Positions 22,991 to 34,227 of a stretch of DNA of 64,000 bases are shown one piece after another. Source of the stretch: Ahaetulla prasina. Taxonomy: Eukaryota; Chordata; Lepidosauria; Squamata; Colubridae. The notes under the pieces are model-generated. The model saw only the letters and a program-made list of their open reading frames with translations. It did no database searches and was not told where the DNA came from. Both the position numbers and the translations under genes were made by a program. Where the stretch lies: the NCBI RefSeq assembly GCF_028640845.1, contig NC_080539.1:191961436-192025435 (forward strand). The letters are read 5' to 3'. The first letter of the stretch is position 1, and each line of letters starts with the position of its first letter.

Positions 22991-23224
22991 AATATAATAT
23001 ATATTATATTATAAAAGAATATATTATATATTATATTATATATATATTATAAATTATATTTATATAATTATATATTATAAATTATTTTATATATAATTTT
23101 ATAATTTTATATATAATTTTATATATAATTTTATATATTATATATATATAATAATAATTTTATAAATTATTTATATAATTATATATTATAAATTATATAT
23201 ATTATAATATATTATATTATAAAA
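22991..23224. repeat. A/T-only low-complexity tract
   Basis: About 230 bases of A and T (pure from ~23020), built from ATTATATA and AATTTTATATATA units with many self-complementary stretches. Similar TATAAA(A)GCTGAA sequences flank it (22981 and 23226), as if the tract expanded within a duplication. Confidence 0.9.
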
Positions 23225-23435
23225 GTATATAAAGCTGAAAAAGCGTTTCATATAGCAGTTTCATCTGGTCTACCCTTTTCAAAAAAGGATATAGGCTGAT
23301 CAACATCTTATTCTTTTTATCATCAAAAGAATACTATGAGTTACCAAGGCAGTCAAATCAGAGGAAGGATAAATTCCTATAGTTTTTAAAAGAAGTTTCT
23401 GAACTGACTACTATCTTTACACAGAATTAGTGGGA

Positions 23436-23618
23436 TAACTCTGCCCACTGCCAGCAGTTTGATTCTCACTGGCTCAGATTGGCTCAGCCTTCCATCCTTC
23501 CAAGGCTGGTAAAATCTGGACCCGCATTGTTGGTGGCAATATGCTGACCCTGTAAACCGCTTAGAGAGGGCTGTAAAGCATTGTAAAGTGGTATATAAGT
23601 CTAAGTGCTGTTGCTTTT
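23436..23618 (+). mobile_element. Sauria-type SINE, 5'-truncated
   Basis: Same body as the 881-1084 copy (CCTTCCATCCTTCCAAGG, GTAAACCGCTTAGAGAGGGC, TATAAGTCTAAGTGCT). The tRNA A-box region is missing. Confidence 0.8.
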
Positions 23619-23737
23619 ACCACATTAATCTGAGATGTGCATTCAATGAGAATTAATGATCATGACATCTCAATGCTTATTCTGTAGAAATTCCCACAAT
23701 TTTTTTGTTTGTGCTTTTCAATAATTAGTCCTGCCAG

Positions 23738-23855
23738 AGAGAGTGACTGGCCCAAGGTCACTCATCTGGCTTTGTGTTTAAAGGAGGACTAGAATTCGTG
23801 GTCCCCTGGTTTCTAGCATAGCAATTTAACCACTGCACTAGAGTGGATTGGCTCT
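23738..23855 (-). mobile_element. MIR/CORE-like SINE
   Basis: GTGACTGGCCCAAGGTCACT ... AGAATTCGTGG ... TTTAACCACTGCACTA reads, reversed, as a tRNA-derived head with the conserved MIR-type core. An old element. Confidence 0.6.
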
Positions 23856-24795
23856 CCCACAGTAGAGTCAGAGGGATAATATTACTAAGTCTGATGGTGA
23901 CCAGGTTCCACAGGTGGGCACATTAGGCCCTCTACATGAAATTGAGTACTTGGGACAAGATATAGGTTTTACTGGTATACCGTCTTCTGTGCTATTAAGG
24001 CTCTCTCTTAGGTTCCTTGCCTTCATTACCAGCTGACTCCTCCATGCTATTTTTGCTTGAAGGTTTCAACCTCCATGCTTGTGGGAGGGGTAATGGATGA
24101 TGAATTCATGACTGCCATGAAAATTATGGACTTGTTCCAAGAAATCATGATACTAGTTCACACATGGGGCCACACTGGACTCGATATTTACTTCAGGGTA
24201 ACTATTCTGTAAGGTAGAAGAGTAGCCTTAGTAAAATGGGTTGCATAATAAATAAATATTAAAATAGGAGATATTAATCTAGGTCATAATCAGATCATTA
24301 TTTTATTGCCTTGAAATTCACAATCATCTTTAACCTCTGTGAAAGGCATAAAGTTTGGAGTTGATTTCACTTTTCACTTAGAACTTCTAACAATTTGGCT
24401 CTGCTTTACCTTACAGAGAAGAGGTTTTGATGATAAAATTGCAAACAAAATTTTGGATCAATCTAGAAAGATTCCAAATAATTTCTCATTTTAAGTAATG
24501 TGAACAGAATAATTGAAATTTTGAAATTGAATTAAAATTCTATTGTGGTGAAAAGTTCAGGGAAGGCACATGATTGCTTCTAAATGAGATATTTAGAACT
24601 TGAGATATTTGAACATCTAGCATAGAGAAAAATGGCCTTGTGTGAGAGACCCACCTATTCTTATTAAAACAGCAACATCCTGTTTGTGTTGCCTTTAACA
24701 AAGAATACTTAGACAGTCCACAATACATACAGTCTGTAGAAGAATCAGCAGACATGTGAGCAAGTGTGAGAGATTTCATCCCAAAAGTGCTTTTT
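23856..24795. other. No recognisable feature
   Basis: AT-rich. Short frames without family signal. Confidence 0.45.
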
Positions 24796-25080
24796 TTTTA
24801 AAGAGGCAACTGGATGTTCTTGTTTTTCTTTGAAGACATTTTGCTTCTCAACCAAGAAGCTTCTTCAGCTCTGACTGGATGGTGGGGAATGGTGGAAGGA
24901 TTTATATTCCTTGCAGACAGCTGGTCATTTGCATTCTTTTAGAGAGTTGTCAAGGGCACTTGAAGGTTTACCTGTGTTCTTACGGTTGCCTGAGTAGTGC
25001 AAATGGGTATGGAGCCTTCTTGGAACTACTGAAAGGGTTCCTACTACAACACAGTCCTTTCAGCAGGTAACCAACATCAA
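24796..25080. mobile_element. Possible Penelope/Neptune-like retroelement relic
   Basis: The phrase GAAGACATTTTGCTTCTCAACCAAGAAGCTTCTTCAG and what follows belong to a repeat I recall from many vertebrate genomes, associated with Penelope-like elements. No reverse-transcriptase frame remains, so the class assignment is tentative. Confidence 0.3.
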
Positions 25081-26035
25081 ATTGGACTATTGAAGAGACA
25101 AACAACTGTTTGTTTAACTGTTGAGCCATCACACCCCCTAATGGAAGACTACCAAGAACTTAAAGAAAAAAAATTCTTTAGTTCTATTGTATATGCATAA
25201 ACCATCTGCAGCTGAAACCTATGCATTTTCATTCTGATTTTTATCTGCATATGGATTATCCTATTTGATTTGGATAAAGGACATATTTGAATCTGCTGCT
25301 GGATTTATTTTTTGTTTTAGAAGAAATGTGGCACAGATATTGGTTCAATAAATTAAAAAATATAATGGGGCCCTTATGACTGCCTAGCTATTAACATTTG
25401 AGCCTCTCACATTCAGCTGCAGCTAATTCTTCCTTTCCTTACTCTGAGATCTCTTCTTTTTGAACACTCTCTTCATGTTCTGATTAAGTGAAACAATTTA
25501 AGAAGGTTTCTGATCTTGGGCTAATTTAAAATATATTCAGCTCTACTGCTGATTGATGCTAAGGTACTGGATGCTGTTTTTCTCCCATTTAACTTTATAA
25601 AACAAGCAAGAGAAGTTTTTTTTCTCTATAAAATGTGCAGCTGTAATCTAGAGATGTATTTATAAATGGAGGACATTTTGCTTCCGCTTCTCACTACAAT
25701 GGTTAAAATAAAAGAGGGATCACTGAAAAACCTCTCACTTTGGCACATGAAAAATATCTCAATAAGTTTATGTTTCAACCTTTTTTAGCATCCACAAGAC
25801 AAAAGTTGATAAAAGAAGTGTATTTAAATTCACATATCATAAATGTTGCTTGTTCTTGGGTGTGATGAACTTAAGGGGCAGAAAGCTCCAAACAATCTTT
25901 TAAGGAATGCATGTAGGACTTGGACCACAGCAAGTCCTACCTCCTGCCCACAGCAATCTGACAAAGTTAAGTTAATCGCAGCAATCAACGAAGTTAAACA
26001 AATTAAATATTTGTTTATTCATCAATCAAATTTAT
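25081..26035. other. No recognisable feature
   Basis: AT-rich. No element ends or coding motifs. Confidence 0.45.
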
Positions 26036-26275
26036 ATAGCCACGGTGGTACAGTGGTTAGAATGGAGTATTACAGACTGACTCTGCCCACTCTTGGAGTT
26101 CGATCCTGACTGGCTCAAAGCTGACTCAGCCTTCTATCCTTCTGAGGTTGGTAAAATGAGAAACCAGATTGTTGGGGGCAATATACAAATGATGCTGACT
26201 CTGAAGACTGCTTAGAGAGAGCTGTAAAGCACTGTGAAGTGGTATATAAGTCTAAGTGATATTGCTACTGCTATT
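26036..26275 (+). mobile_element. Sauria-type SINE, near full length
   Basis: tRNA-like head (GGTACAGTGGTTAGAATGG), B-box-like GAGTTCGATCCTGAC, body with TTGTTGGGGGCAATA and CTTAGAGAGAGCTGTAAAGC, and the TATTGCTACTGCTATT tail. It is the most complete of the three copies. Confidence 0.85.
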
Positions 26276-26370
26276 TTAGTATATGACTGGGCAGGTCACA
26301 ATATAAAAACAATATAAAATAGTAAATAAAGATTACAAGGATCTTTTCAATCTGCTATTCCAGTCATCAC

Positions 26371-26533
26371 TCAAAACCCTTTCAAGAGCATGTGCCTTCA
26401 GTGAAGTGTTCCCTAAGGAAATAAGCAAGATTGTACATGTCCTTCTATCTTATTGCTCATTTTGTCCTATTTCTTCAAAACAACTGAAGGACTGAGATTT
26501 TTCTTAAAAAGTGACTTTAATACTTCCTGAAGG
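26371..26533 (+). repeat. Local direct duplication, copy 1
   Basis: Shares AGAGCATGTGCCTTCAGTGA, TCTATCTTATTGCTCATTTT and AAAACAACT(G/A)AAGGACTGAG with 26921-27069. Confidence 0.85.
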
Positions 26534-26920
26534 CCAAGCTACCCACTTAAATATAGGAACAAGCTAATCTACATAGAAGTGCTATCTTTCTCCTTCGTTT
26601 TCAATTTAAGATTTTAAAGAATTAATGTTTTGAGGAATAACATGTGGTATTTTGCTCAAAATTAGTAAAAGTGGGGCCTCTTCAAATCGATACTGTCAGA
26701 AACATCCCTGGAAGAAGAGCTTTAAGAGTTCAAGCTGTTAAGTTGGGAACCTCAGAGAAGAGTCTCCGGGTGTTGAATTGTACTATACAAAGGTGGTCTT
26801 GAAAGTGCAAGACTCCACCCCTAAAGCCCAAACAGGCACAACAAATTAGCATGAGGAAAGGAAAATCTACAGGTTTGTTATATGTGCTCAGGAAGGTAAT
26901 GTAAGGGGTAACCGGTTTAC
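26534..26920. other. Spacer between the two duplicated copies
   Basis: No recognisable feature. Confidence 0.45.
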
Positions 26921-27069
26921 TCAAAGCCCTTTGAAGAGCATGTGCCTTCAGTGAAGTATTCCCTAAAAAATAAGCAAGATTCTATCTTATTGCTCATTTT
27001 GTCCTATTTTTGCAAAACAACTAAAGGACTGAGATTTTCCTGAAAAAGTGACTTGAATACTTCATGAAG
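26921..27069 (+). repeat. Local direct duplication, copy 2
   Basis: Second copy of 26371-26533. It is shorter by about 14 bases, mainly from loss of the GTACATGTCCT segment. Confidence 0.85.
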
Positions 27070-27359
27070 ATAACCCTTTCATTATTGACAGTGGACAAAT
27101 TTGGGAAAGTCAATGTAGCTTTATGCCAGGCAGGAATCTGCAGATCAAATTTGCAGCAAATCACTGAGAAAAGTCTGAGAGAAGATAGATTTATTGCACA
27201 AGGATTTACATAGCCTGTATAATAAAGTGAAAAGGACTGAATTACATAATTTCTATGTAAATATGAATTGAAAGCTGACTGCCGAATGTAAAACACAATG
27301 TACATAAAATATTCATGCAAATATAGTAGACAATTTACTTAGCAAATTGTTCAGCATTG

Positions 27360-28030
27360 AGCCAGGAATAAGACAAGACTGGGTGATATCCTTTTGGATG
27401 ATTATGTGTTAACTTGTGATAACATTAAATGTTGGGAGTGTTACTATATCTGTGCTTCTGTATTCAGATTATGCCACATGTTGGCTGAAGAGCTGAATGA
27501 TTTGTAGTGATGTTAGATATTCAATGTTGAAAAGAGGCGTTTGAATCTGAAACTTAATGTATCAAAGACAGAAGTGGTGTTTAGCAGAGAAAATGAAAAG
27601 AAAATAGCAATATAAACATACATTGAGGAGAATTAGAGCAAGCAGATTAAATTGTTCATCCTGGTGAAATGTTTACTAAAGATGGAGAAATAGAAAAATG
27701 CCAGTAGAAAAGTTGTAGGCGGTATGTGATGTTTTGTGAGAAATTGTTTCTCAAAAGAATATGTGTGGATAAAAACATGCTTCTACTCAGTTATTTGGAA
27801 GTGATAGTTGAATATGCCAGGAGTGACATAAAATGTTGAAGTGGAAATGGGATAGTGAATAAGTGTGGGTAGTAAAACAAGAAGGGTCAAGCTTGAAAGG
27901 ACGCTCAATGAATAAAAACAGGATATAAACTTCAAACTTTTTGAAGAAAGTACTTTGAGATGACTTAATCATGGAGAGAGAATGAACGAAGATCAAACTA
28001 TAAGAACAATACATTAAGATAGAATGAGTC
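27360..28030 (+). pseudogene. Decayed non-LTR reverse transcriptase (RTE-like?)
   Basis: Across several frames the order GIRQ(D/G)xVxS, a YADD-like YSDYA, then KRRRLNLKLNVSKTEVVFS and KDGEIEK matches the palm and thumb of non-LTR reverse transcriptases such as RTE relatives. Many stops. The clade is uncertain, because only motif order supports it. Confidence 0.4.
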
Positions 28031-28043
28031 AAGTAATAGAGGA

Positions 28044-28103
28044 ATTTTTTTTTAAAATTTGAATTTATATCCCGCCCTTCTCCGAAGACTCAGGGCGGCT
28101 TAC
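28044..28103 (-). mobile_element. L2-type 3' terminal fragment
   Basis: TTTATATCCCGCCCTTCTCC...GACTCAGGGCGG is the last ~60 bp of the L2 family, solo. Confidence 0.75.
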
Positions 28104-28561
28104 GTTGTGTAAGGCACAATGACAAAATTGTAACTGGAATTGATGAAATTCTGAAAAAAAGAGAGAAGTGGAAGTGTAAAGAACAAAAGGCAATGTATGA
28201 AGTGGTGTATGGATACAATGTAAGGGAAGATGAGAAGGTAATGGAAAGGTATACCAAATGGTGTTGATGCACACTAGTTGTATTTGTTTATTTTTCTTGT
28301 GCCTTTAGTTTCTTTCAGTTACTGTTTTTTACTTCTTTTCTGCACTTTGCAAACTACTATTACTTTGAAAGGAAATAGCATGATTATGTATATATATAGA
28401 GGTCTAGGTAATTACAGTCCCACATCACCATTTCACATTTTTTTAAAGATCTATTATTTCCTTTTGGAGGGTATAAGTCACATTTTCTAGATTGGATGAT
28501 AATAGTAGATATCCACAATTGTGCTGTTTTTATTTGCTCTTCCACTTATGTATTTACTTAT
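28104..28561. other. No recognisable feature
   Basis: Purine-rich then AT-rich. Nothing identified. Confidence 0.4.
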
Positions 28562-28745
28562 TTAATTAATTAATTATTATCCCCACCTTTATTATTTTTA
28601 CAAATAACTCAAGGCAGCGAACATATCTGATAAACCTTCCTCTTCCTATTTTCCCACAACAACAATCTTGTGAGGAGAGTTAGACTAAGAAATAGTGACT
28701 GGCCCAAAGTCACCCAGCTGGTGACTCAGTATTTTAAACCAGATA
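28562..28745 (-). mobile_element. Squamate SINE (MIR-like body, AATAAA tail)
   Basis: On minus it reads GTGACTTTGGGCCAGTCACT, CTCACAAGATTGTTGTTG, then TTATTTGTAAAAATAATAAA and a (AATT)n tail. It matches the plus copy at 34930-35092. Confidence 0.6.
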
Positions 28746-28887
28746 TTCTTTACAGCAGTTTATTCACTTATTTATTTATTTTATTTTTTATTTATTTATT
28801 TTGTCACAACAATATATGTAGGTATCATACAAAAAGATTATATAGTATATAAACATATATATGAGTAAATATAAGGAGGTATAAGTA

Positions 28888-28912
28888 TATATATATATAT
28901 ATATATATATAG
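28888..28912. repeat. (TA)n microsatellite in the LINE 3' UTR
   Basis: Twelve or so TA units inside the 3' UTR of the CR1/Rex1-like copy. Confidence 0.85.
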
Positions 28913-28976
28913 GAAGAAGAAAAGAAAAACAATAGGACAGGAACGGTAGGCACGTTTGTGCGCTTATGCACGCCCC

Positions 28977-29930
28977 TTATGGTCCTCTTAGGAATGGGGT
29001 GAGGTCAATAGTAGAAAGTTTTTGGTTAAAGCTTTTAGGATTATGAGAAGAGACCACAGAGTCAGGTAAAGTATTCCAAGCACTGATGATTCTGTTACAG
29101 AAGTCATATTTTCTGCAATCTAGATTAAAGCGGTTGACATTAAGTTTAAATCTATTAGTTGCTCTAGTATTATTGCAATTAAAGCTGAAGTAGTCTTTAA
29201 CAGGAAGGACATTACAATAGATGATTCTATGAGTTAAACTTAGGTCTTGTCGAAGGCGACGGAGTTCCAAGTTTTCTAAGCCTAGGATTTCAAGTCTGGT
29301 GGGATAAGGTATTTTATTGTTTTCAGAGGAATGGAGAACTCTTCTTGTAAAATATTTCTGGACACGTTCAATTGTATTGATGTCAGAGATGTGATGAGGG
29401 TTCCAAACAGGCGAGCTGTATTCTAGAATTGGTCTAGCAAATGTTTTATATGCTCTGGTTAGTAGTGTGGTGTTTTTGGAAAAGAAGCTACGCAAGATTA
29501 GGTCTACAACTCTTAGAGCTTTTTTTGCTATGTAGTTGCAGTGGGCTTTGGCACTTAGATCATTTGACATGAAAACTCCAAGGTCTTTAATGGGATGGGG
29601 GTCATCTGTAAGGTAATGTCCATCAAGTATGTACTTAGTATTTGGGTTCTTTTTTCCTATATGTAAGACTGAGCATTTGCTGGTTGAGATTTGGAGCTGC
29701 CAATTTTTAGACCAAGCGGTTAGATGATCAAGGTCGTTTTGAACGATAGATGTATTGTCTGTGGTGTTAAATAGTTTGACATCATCAGCAAAGAGAACAC
29801 AATTACTTGAGATATGGTCACAAAGATCATTAATGTATAGTATAAAGAGTGTTTGTCCAAGGACGCTGCCTTGAGGAACGCCGCTCTTGACAGGAACAGG
29901 ATTTGATAAAGCATTGCCAATTTTGACCAC
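28977..29930 (-). pseudogene. CR1/Rex1-like reverse transcriptase, C-terminal two thirds
   Basis: A 317-residue open segment: KSGVPQGSVLGQTLF at the start, LFADDVKLF catalytic box around residue 47, KDLGVFMSNDLSAKAHC, RPILEYSSPVWNPHH and the C-terminal ISAWNTLPDSVVS block. The upstream part (fingers, ENYRPISL near 30260) is in other frames through 30843. It would copy element RNA at the nick made by the endonuclease. Confidence 0.82.
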
Positions 29931-30843
29931 TTGTTGTCTGTTAGACAGAAAAGCAGATATCCATTTGTGGAGAGGTCCTGAGATGCCATAGGATATTAGT
30001 TTTAGGAGAAGTTTATCGTGTACTACTGAGTCAAAAGCTTTGCAGAAGTCTATGTAGATTGCATCTATTGTTTTGCCTTGATCAAGATTTGTAGTCCATA
30101 TGTTTCTGCAGTGGAGAAGTTGTAAGTTACATGATAATTTTTTCCTGAAACCAAATTGTTTATTGGTTGTTAGTTTCTAAGTGTGAGGTAATGGATTGGT
30201 TGATGATTGATTCCATGACTGCAGGTGACGCAGCAAAGAGAGATTGGTCTGTAGTTTTCGACTAAGCTGGGGTCTCCTTTTTTGAAGATAGGGATGACTG
30301 TGACTAGTGACCAAAGTTTGGGAAGGGAACTGGTAGTGAAAGCTTTATCAAAGATAATACTTAGGGGTTCTGCTATATTAATCGAAAGTTTTTTTAAGAA
30401 GTATGCACATAGTCCATCGGGTCCAATAGATAGCGATGGTTTTAAGTTATGAAGAGCTTTTCCAACGTTATCTTCTGTGAAATCTATATGAGTTAAGTCA
30501 TCATAATCATTGCTGGTACGTTTGTGGAATGTCGGATATGTGTTATCGGAGTTAACAAAAACTGAGCCAAAGAAAATGTTGAAGAGGTTTGCTTTAACTG
30601 TTTCATCACTGCATTCTTTGTTGTTAGAATCTTTTAGTGGTGGGATGGATCTTGAGTCTTTAAGTTTATTGTTAACAAAATTATAAAAGGCATGATTGGA
30701 ATTTGTGCGCAGAAGGTTCTCTTCTTGCTTGGTGTGGTAATTTGTGCATTCAGTTTTTATTTGGTTGCATATATTTCTGTAGCGGTTTTTGAAATTTGCA
30801 ACATAGCCTTTTTTGTTTCTTTTCCAGAGGGATTTTTTTTTAA

Positions 30844-31548
30844 TTAAAGCTTTTTTATTGATATGGGTAGTTTGTTTTTCCTGATCATGGTAGTCGTTTG
30901 TGGTACATATAGTTTAATGATTCTATTGATTTCAAGTAGGAAGACACTATAGTGGTCTTCAGCGGTTATGCAGGTTGCAAACAGATTTTGCCAGTCCAGA
31001 AATGAAAGATCATTATTTATAAGGTCGTAATTGGCTTTTTTGAAGTTGTAGTTGGGAATACTGTTGTTATGATGATTTAAGTATGGACGTATATTGAGAC
31101 GAAAATCAATCATGCAGTGGTCACTGTTGGAAAAAGGTTCTTTAATTTGTAGTCCGTAAATTGAGTTTGAGTTGTTGCAGAAGATGAGATCAAGGCAGTT
31201 GTTGAGTCTTGTATTGTTAGTTACAAGTTGTTCAAGACCTAGGTTTGTAACAGCATTGTATAGTGTAGTATGGATTGGGTCAGTTGTACATTCATTAGTT
31301 ATCCAGTTAATGAGAGGTAGATTTAGGTCACCCAGGAAGATGAGAGGATATGGGCAAGAGGTAGCCCATGTTAGCATTGAGGTTAGCATATTTGCATGGG
31401 TAATGTCATAGTCAGGGGCTCTGTAGCATATTAAGAATCGAAGAGTAGTATCAAGGGATAGGTCACATACAATAGTTTCAGGAAGAAAAAGTTTATGTGC
31501 TACTTGGATATTTTTTAGATTCAGTGACTTTTTGTAAAAGATAGCCAC
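30844..31548 (-). pseudogene. CR1/Rex1-like endonuclease domain
   Basis: An open 234-residue segment covering most of an AP-type endonuclease: IFLGDLNLPLINW (metal-binding D and N), LDLIFCNN, and the catalytic SDHCMIDF. The first part of the domain (before 31548) lies in a shifted frame toward 31780. After the domain comes the linker to the reverse transcriptase. Confidence 0.8.
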
Positions 31549-31785
31549 TCCACCACCTCTTTGGTTTTCACGATCTGATCGATAGACTTGATATTCTTTG
31601 TTTGAGATAATGGAGTCAGGAAGGGATTAGTTCAGCCATATTTCACAAACAAAAATGATATCAAATGTGCCACTGTTTAACAAGAGGATAAATTCAGGTA
31701 ATTTGTTGACAATGCTTCTTGCATTTATCAATTTGCATTTGAGATCTGTAGTGATTGGTGTTGAAGAGGTAAGGGGCGTGCATAC

Positions 31786-32349
31786 CTAGTTTTGGATGTT
31801 AGTAGGTTGGGGGTTGTGTACAACAGATGGTTGTATAGATGGTTGGATGGTAGTTTGGTTGGTTGGATGGATGGTTGTTTGGATGGCTAGTTGGGTGGAT
31901 TGTTGGGTGGCTGTTTGGATGGCTGTTTGGATTGTTGGTTGAATGGCTGTTTGGATGGCTGGTAAGATGGTTGGTTGAATGGGTGGTAGGGTGATGGGTA
32001 CTTGATTGAATATTGGGATGGCTGGTTGATTGTTATGGGTGATGGAGGGTTTGGAGGTGATTTTTTGATTGTAGGTTTTATTTTTTATGCAATCAGCACG
32101 GTAGTCGATGTATAGATTGGATTCACCATTGTCTTGTCTTCTTTTAAGTTCTGTGCGAAGTTCACGAGAACGTATCCGTTGTAGAAAAGATAGATCAGGA
32201 TGTGATCTAAGTTTACTATAGGCAGGGTTGGTTTTAGCAATTGAGTTTATAGTATAAATGAATTTATGTTTGCTGTCCTCGTTTATGCATGTGACTCTAC
32301 AAAATCTTATTCTTCTGAGAGAAATGAATTCTTTTAACTTATGGTGCAA
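31786..32349 (-). pseudogene. LINE ORF1-like C-terminus with P/T/Q repeat
   Basis: 187 residues. The first half (CRVTCINEDSKHKF, SHPDLSFLQRIRSRELRTEL, GESNLYIDYRADCIKNK) resembles ORF1 C-termini of CR1-group LINEs. The second half (residues ~105-180) is a tandem of Q-P/T-x-I-Q-T-A-I units encoded by GGTTGGATGG-type 12-bp repeats. The frame ends before the endonuclease. Whether the repeat was part of the active protein or expanded after insertion cannot be told from one copy. Confidence 0.5.
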
Positions 32350-32395
32350 CTCCTCCTTCCTTTCATCTGTTTCTGTTCCATTTGAACAAACTGTT

Positions 32396-32741
32396 CAAAT
32401 ATAAAGTGCTATATTCCAAACATAGATGGCATCTCATTAGACCTCCAGCACCTGGTGCTAACTGACCAGCCTATTGGGAGTGTGGATTTGTTCATTGATG
32501 GAGCTCTTGATCCAAGAGAGAGGGCTGAGTTTGGGAAGAGTTAGGTGTTGGGGAGATAGGGACAGGCAAGAATATTGCAGTGATGATGGGTAGTGGTTTA
32601 TGTGAGGGAAATAAGGATATAGTTTGCTTATGGACAACATGGACCTGACATCTTGTATCAGGACTTTGTTCTCCCCCTCCCCAGGGGAGTCTTAAGTAGC
32701 TATTGCTGATTAATGCCAGGATGGTCATTCGCTGCCTCCCG
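32396..32741. other. No recognisable feature
   Basis: Nothing identified between the LINE 5' end and the tandem duplication. Confidence 0.4.
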
Positions 32742-32957
32742 ACTCCCAGCTGATCGGCTAGAAGGAAAAAGTCAGGGCTCACTTGACAAAGGAGAGAAAA
32801 AAAAAACAAGACACTGTCACTTTAAATTGAGAAGCCAAGAAGCCTCCCAACTGATCTGCTAGAATGAAAAAATCAGGACTCGCTTCTCAGCCAGAACACT
32901 TGGCAAAGAAGAAAGGGAAAAAAAGATGCTGTTGCTTTAAATTGACAAGCCAAGAAG
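32742..32957 (+). repeat. Two-unit tandem duplication (~102 and ~114 bp)
   Basis: Both units run CTCCCA(G/A)CTGATC(G/T)GCTAGAA ... CACTTG(A/G)CAAAG ... TTTAAATTGA(G/C)AAGCCAAGAAGC. They are probably part of a larger non-autonomous DNA element whose right end is at 33532. Confidence 0.75.
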
Positions 32958-33339
32958 CAGCTGCTGGAAGAAGGTTTTTACTTGCAGAAGCGAAGTGACA
33001 TTCAGCAGTTCATTTCTGGGTCAGCTGAACAACAAACTGGATAAGAGGAGGGATTATTATATGGTTCTATGTTTTTGAAGTTTTGGGGTTTATGCAACAT
33101 GGGCTTTGTGTTTCTAAAATGGTTTGGGCGATTTCCATTGTGAAATATCCTGTCTTGAATGAGTTTTCTGCCTGCTTGTAAATGGAGCCGAACTTCTGGC
33201 TTCCACTTACTATTAGGAATAGCAGGAATGTGGAATGAGTATCAGGCAGGTTCCTTGTTAGCAGCTTGATTTTTCTTGCTTTTCTGGGAGCCTTTTCTTA
33301 TGAGTAATACTTTTTTTGGGGAAATGAAGAGGGGGGAGT

Positions 33340-33532
33340 TTGATTCCTTCCCAGAGCAGCTTAGTGGGGTGGGGAGGGAATGGGGATTTTGAAGTAACCT
33401 TCCCCTGGAGTTGGGAGGGAATGGGGATTTTGCAGTATCCTTCCCTTGTCACGCCTGCCACGCCATGCCCACCAAGCCACACCCACAGAACCAGTAGTAA
33501 AAAATTTTGAAACCCACCACTGCATAAGTCCA
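33340..33532. mobile_element. hAT-like miniature element, right part
   Basis: Ends GAAACCCACCACTG, the family end also seen at 62077 (mutated). It contains two tandem ~41-bp units (GGGAATGGGGATTTTG...CCTTCCC), the reverse complement of the array at 61826-61989, then the CCACGCCCACCAAGCCAC block. The left end was not located. Confidence 0.65.
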
Positions 33533-33734
33533 TCTTAATATGCTATTCCTAGTATGTGATGTTTCGTATACATACAGAGAAAGAAGCACTCTTGTAATAT
33601 TTGACTTTTAGGCTTGCTGTCAAACATCAGCCATAATACTAATTAGTGTTTTGAACAATATGCAGGTTGTATTACACAAATGGCTATTTTATAAGTGAAA
33701 TTATGACTGAAATATTTCTGCACCTATATTGGTT

Positions 33735-33875
33735 CACACTGTCAGGAAATTTCTCCTTAGTTTTAGGCTGCTTCTCTCTTTATTCAGTTTCCATCCATTG
33801 CTACTGGTTTTGCCTCTGGTGCTTTGGAAAATACATTGCCCCCCCTTCTTTGTGGCAGCCCCTCAAAAGCCTGTT
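33735..33875 (-). mobile_element. CR1 LINE fragment
   Basis: CTGTCAGGAAATTTCTCCTTAG ... TTGTGGCAGCCCCTCAAAAG matches minus-strand CR1 sequence at 59287-59415. Confidence 0.75.
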
Positions 33876-34129
33876 GCCTATCACACTCTTGGGCAAAGCA
33901 TGTGAGCCATTTCCTCCTTTCAGTGGTCCATGAAAGGGCATCTATAATATGTAGATAATAAAGCTGAAAAAAGGTGAACAACATTTTTACAGAACTATAG
34001 ATACATTAAGGCTGGGTGTGACAAGGAATGGCTGGGAGGGGATGGTCCAGGCGAGGCACCCCTTGACGTGAGTAACATTGATTTGGCAACATCTACCAAT
34101 CACATGACCATCAAGCCATGTCCACTGTC

Positions 34130-34227
34130 ACATGACTATCAAGCCACGCCCACAAAATAAGCCACGCCCACAAAATAAGCCACGCCCACAAAACTGGTAG
34201 TAAAAATTTTTAGAACCCACCTCTGGT
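34130..34227. mobile_element. hAT-like miniature element, right end with 18-bp repeats
   Basis: Two perfect 18-bp units (AAGCCACGCCCACAAAAT) and a third ending differently precede ACTGGTAGTAAAAATTTT and GAACCCACCTCTG, the same family end as 33340-33532. Confidence 0.65.

Larger units (their letters stand above)
28765..32395 (-). mobile_element. CR1/Rex1-like LINE, long copy
   Basis: On minus the order is ORF1-like C-terminus, apurinic endonuclease, reverse transcriptase, then a 3' UTR ending in a (TA)n run and a (AATA)n tail at about 28765-28800. The reverse transcriptase has FADDVKLF rather than the L2 YADDTQLY, and the endonuclease has GDLNLP and SDHCMIDF. That places it in the CR1/Rex1 group but not in the CR1 or L2 families elsewhere in this window. 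At 3.6 kb it is one of the longest single-insertion LINEs here. Several stops between 29931 and 30843 make it inactive. Confidence 0.8.

Noticed and set aside
28104..28274. C-terminal end of the decayed LINE at 27360
   Set aside because: Weak resemblance only; frames and boundaries cannot be supported.
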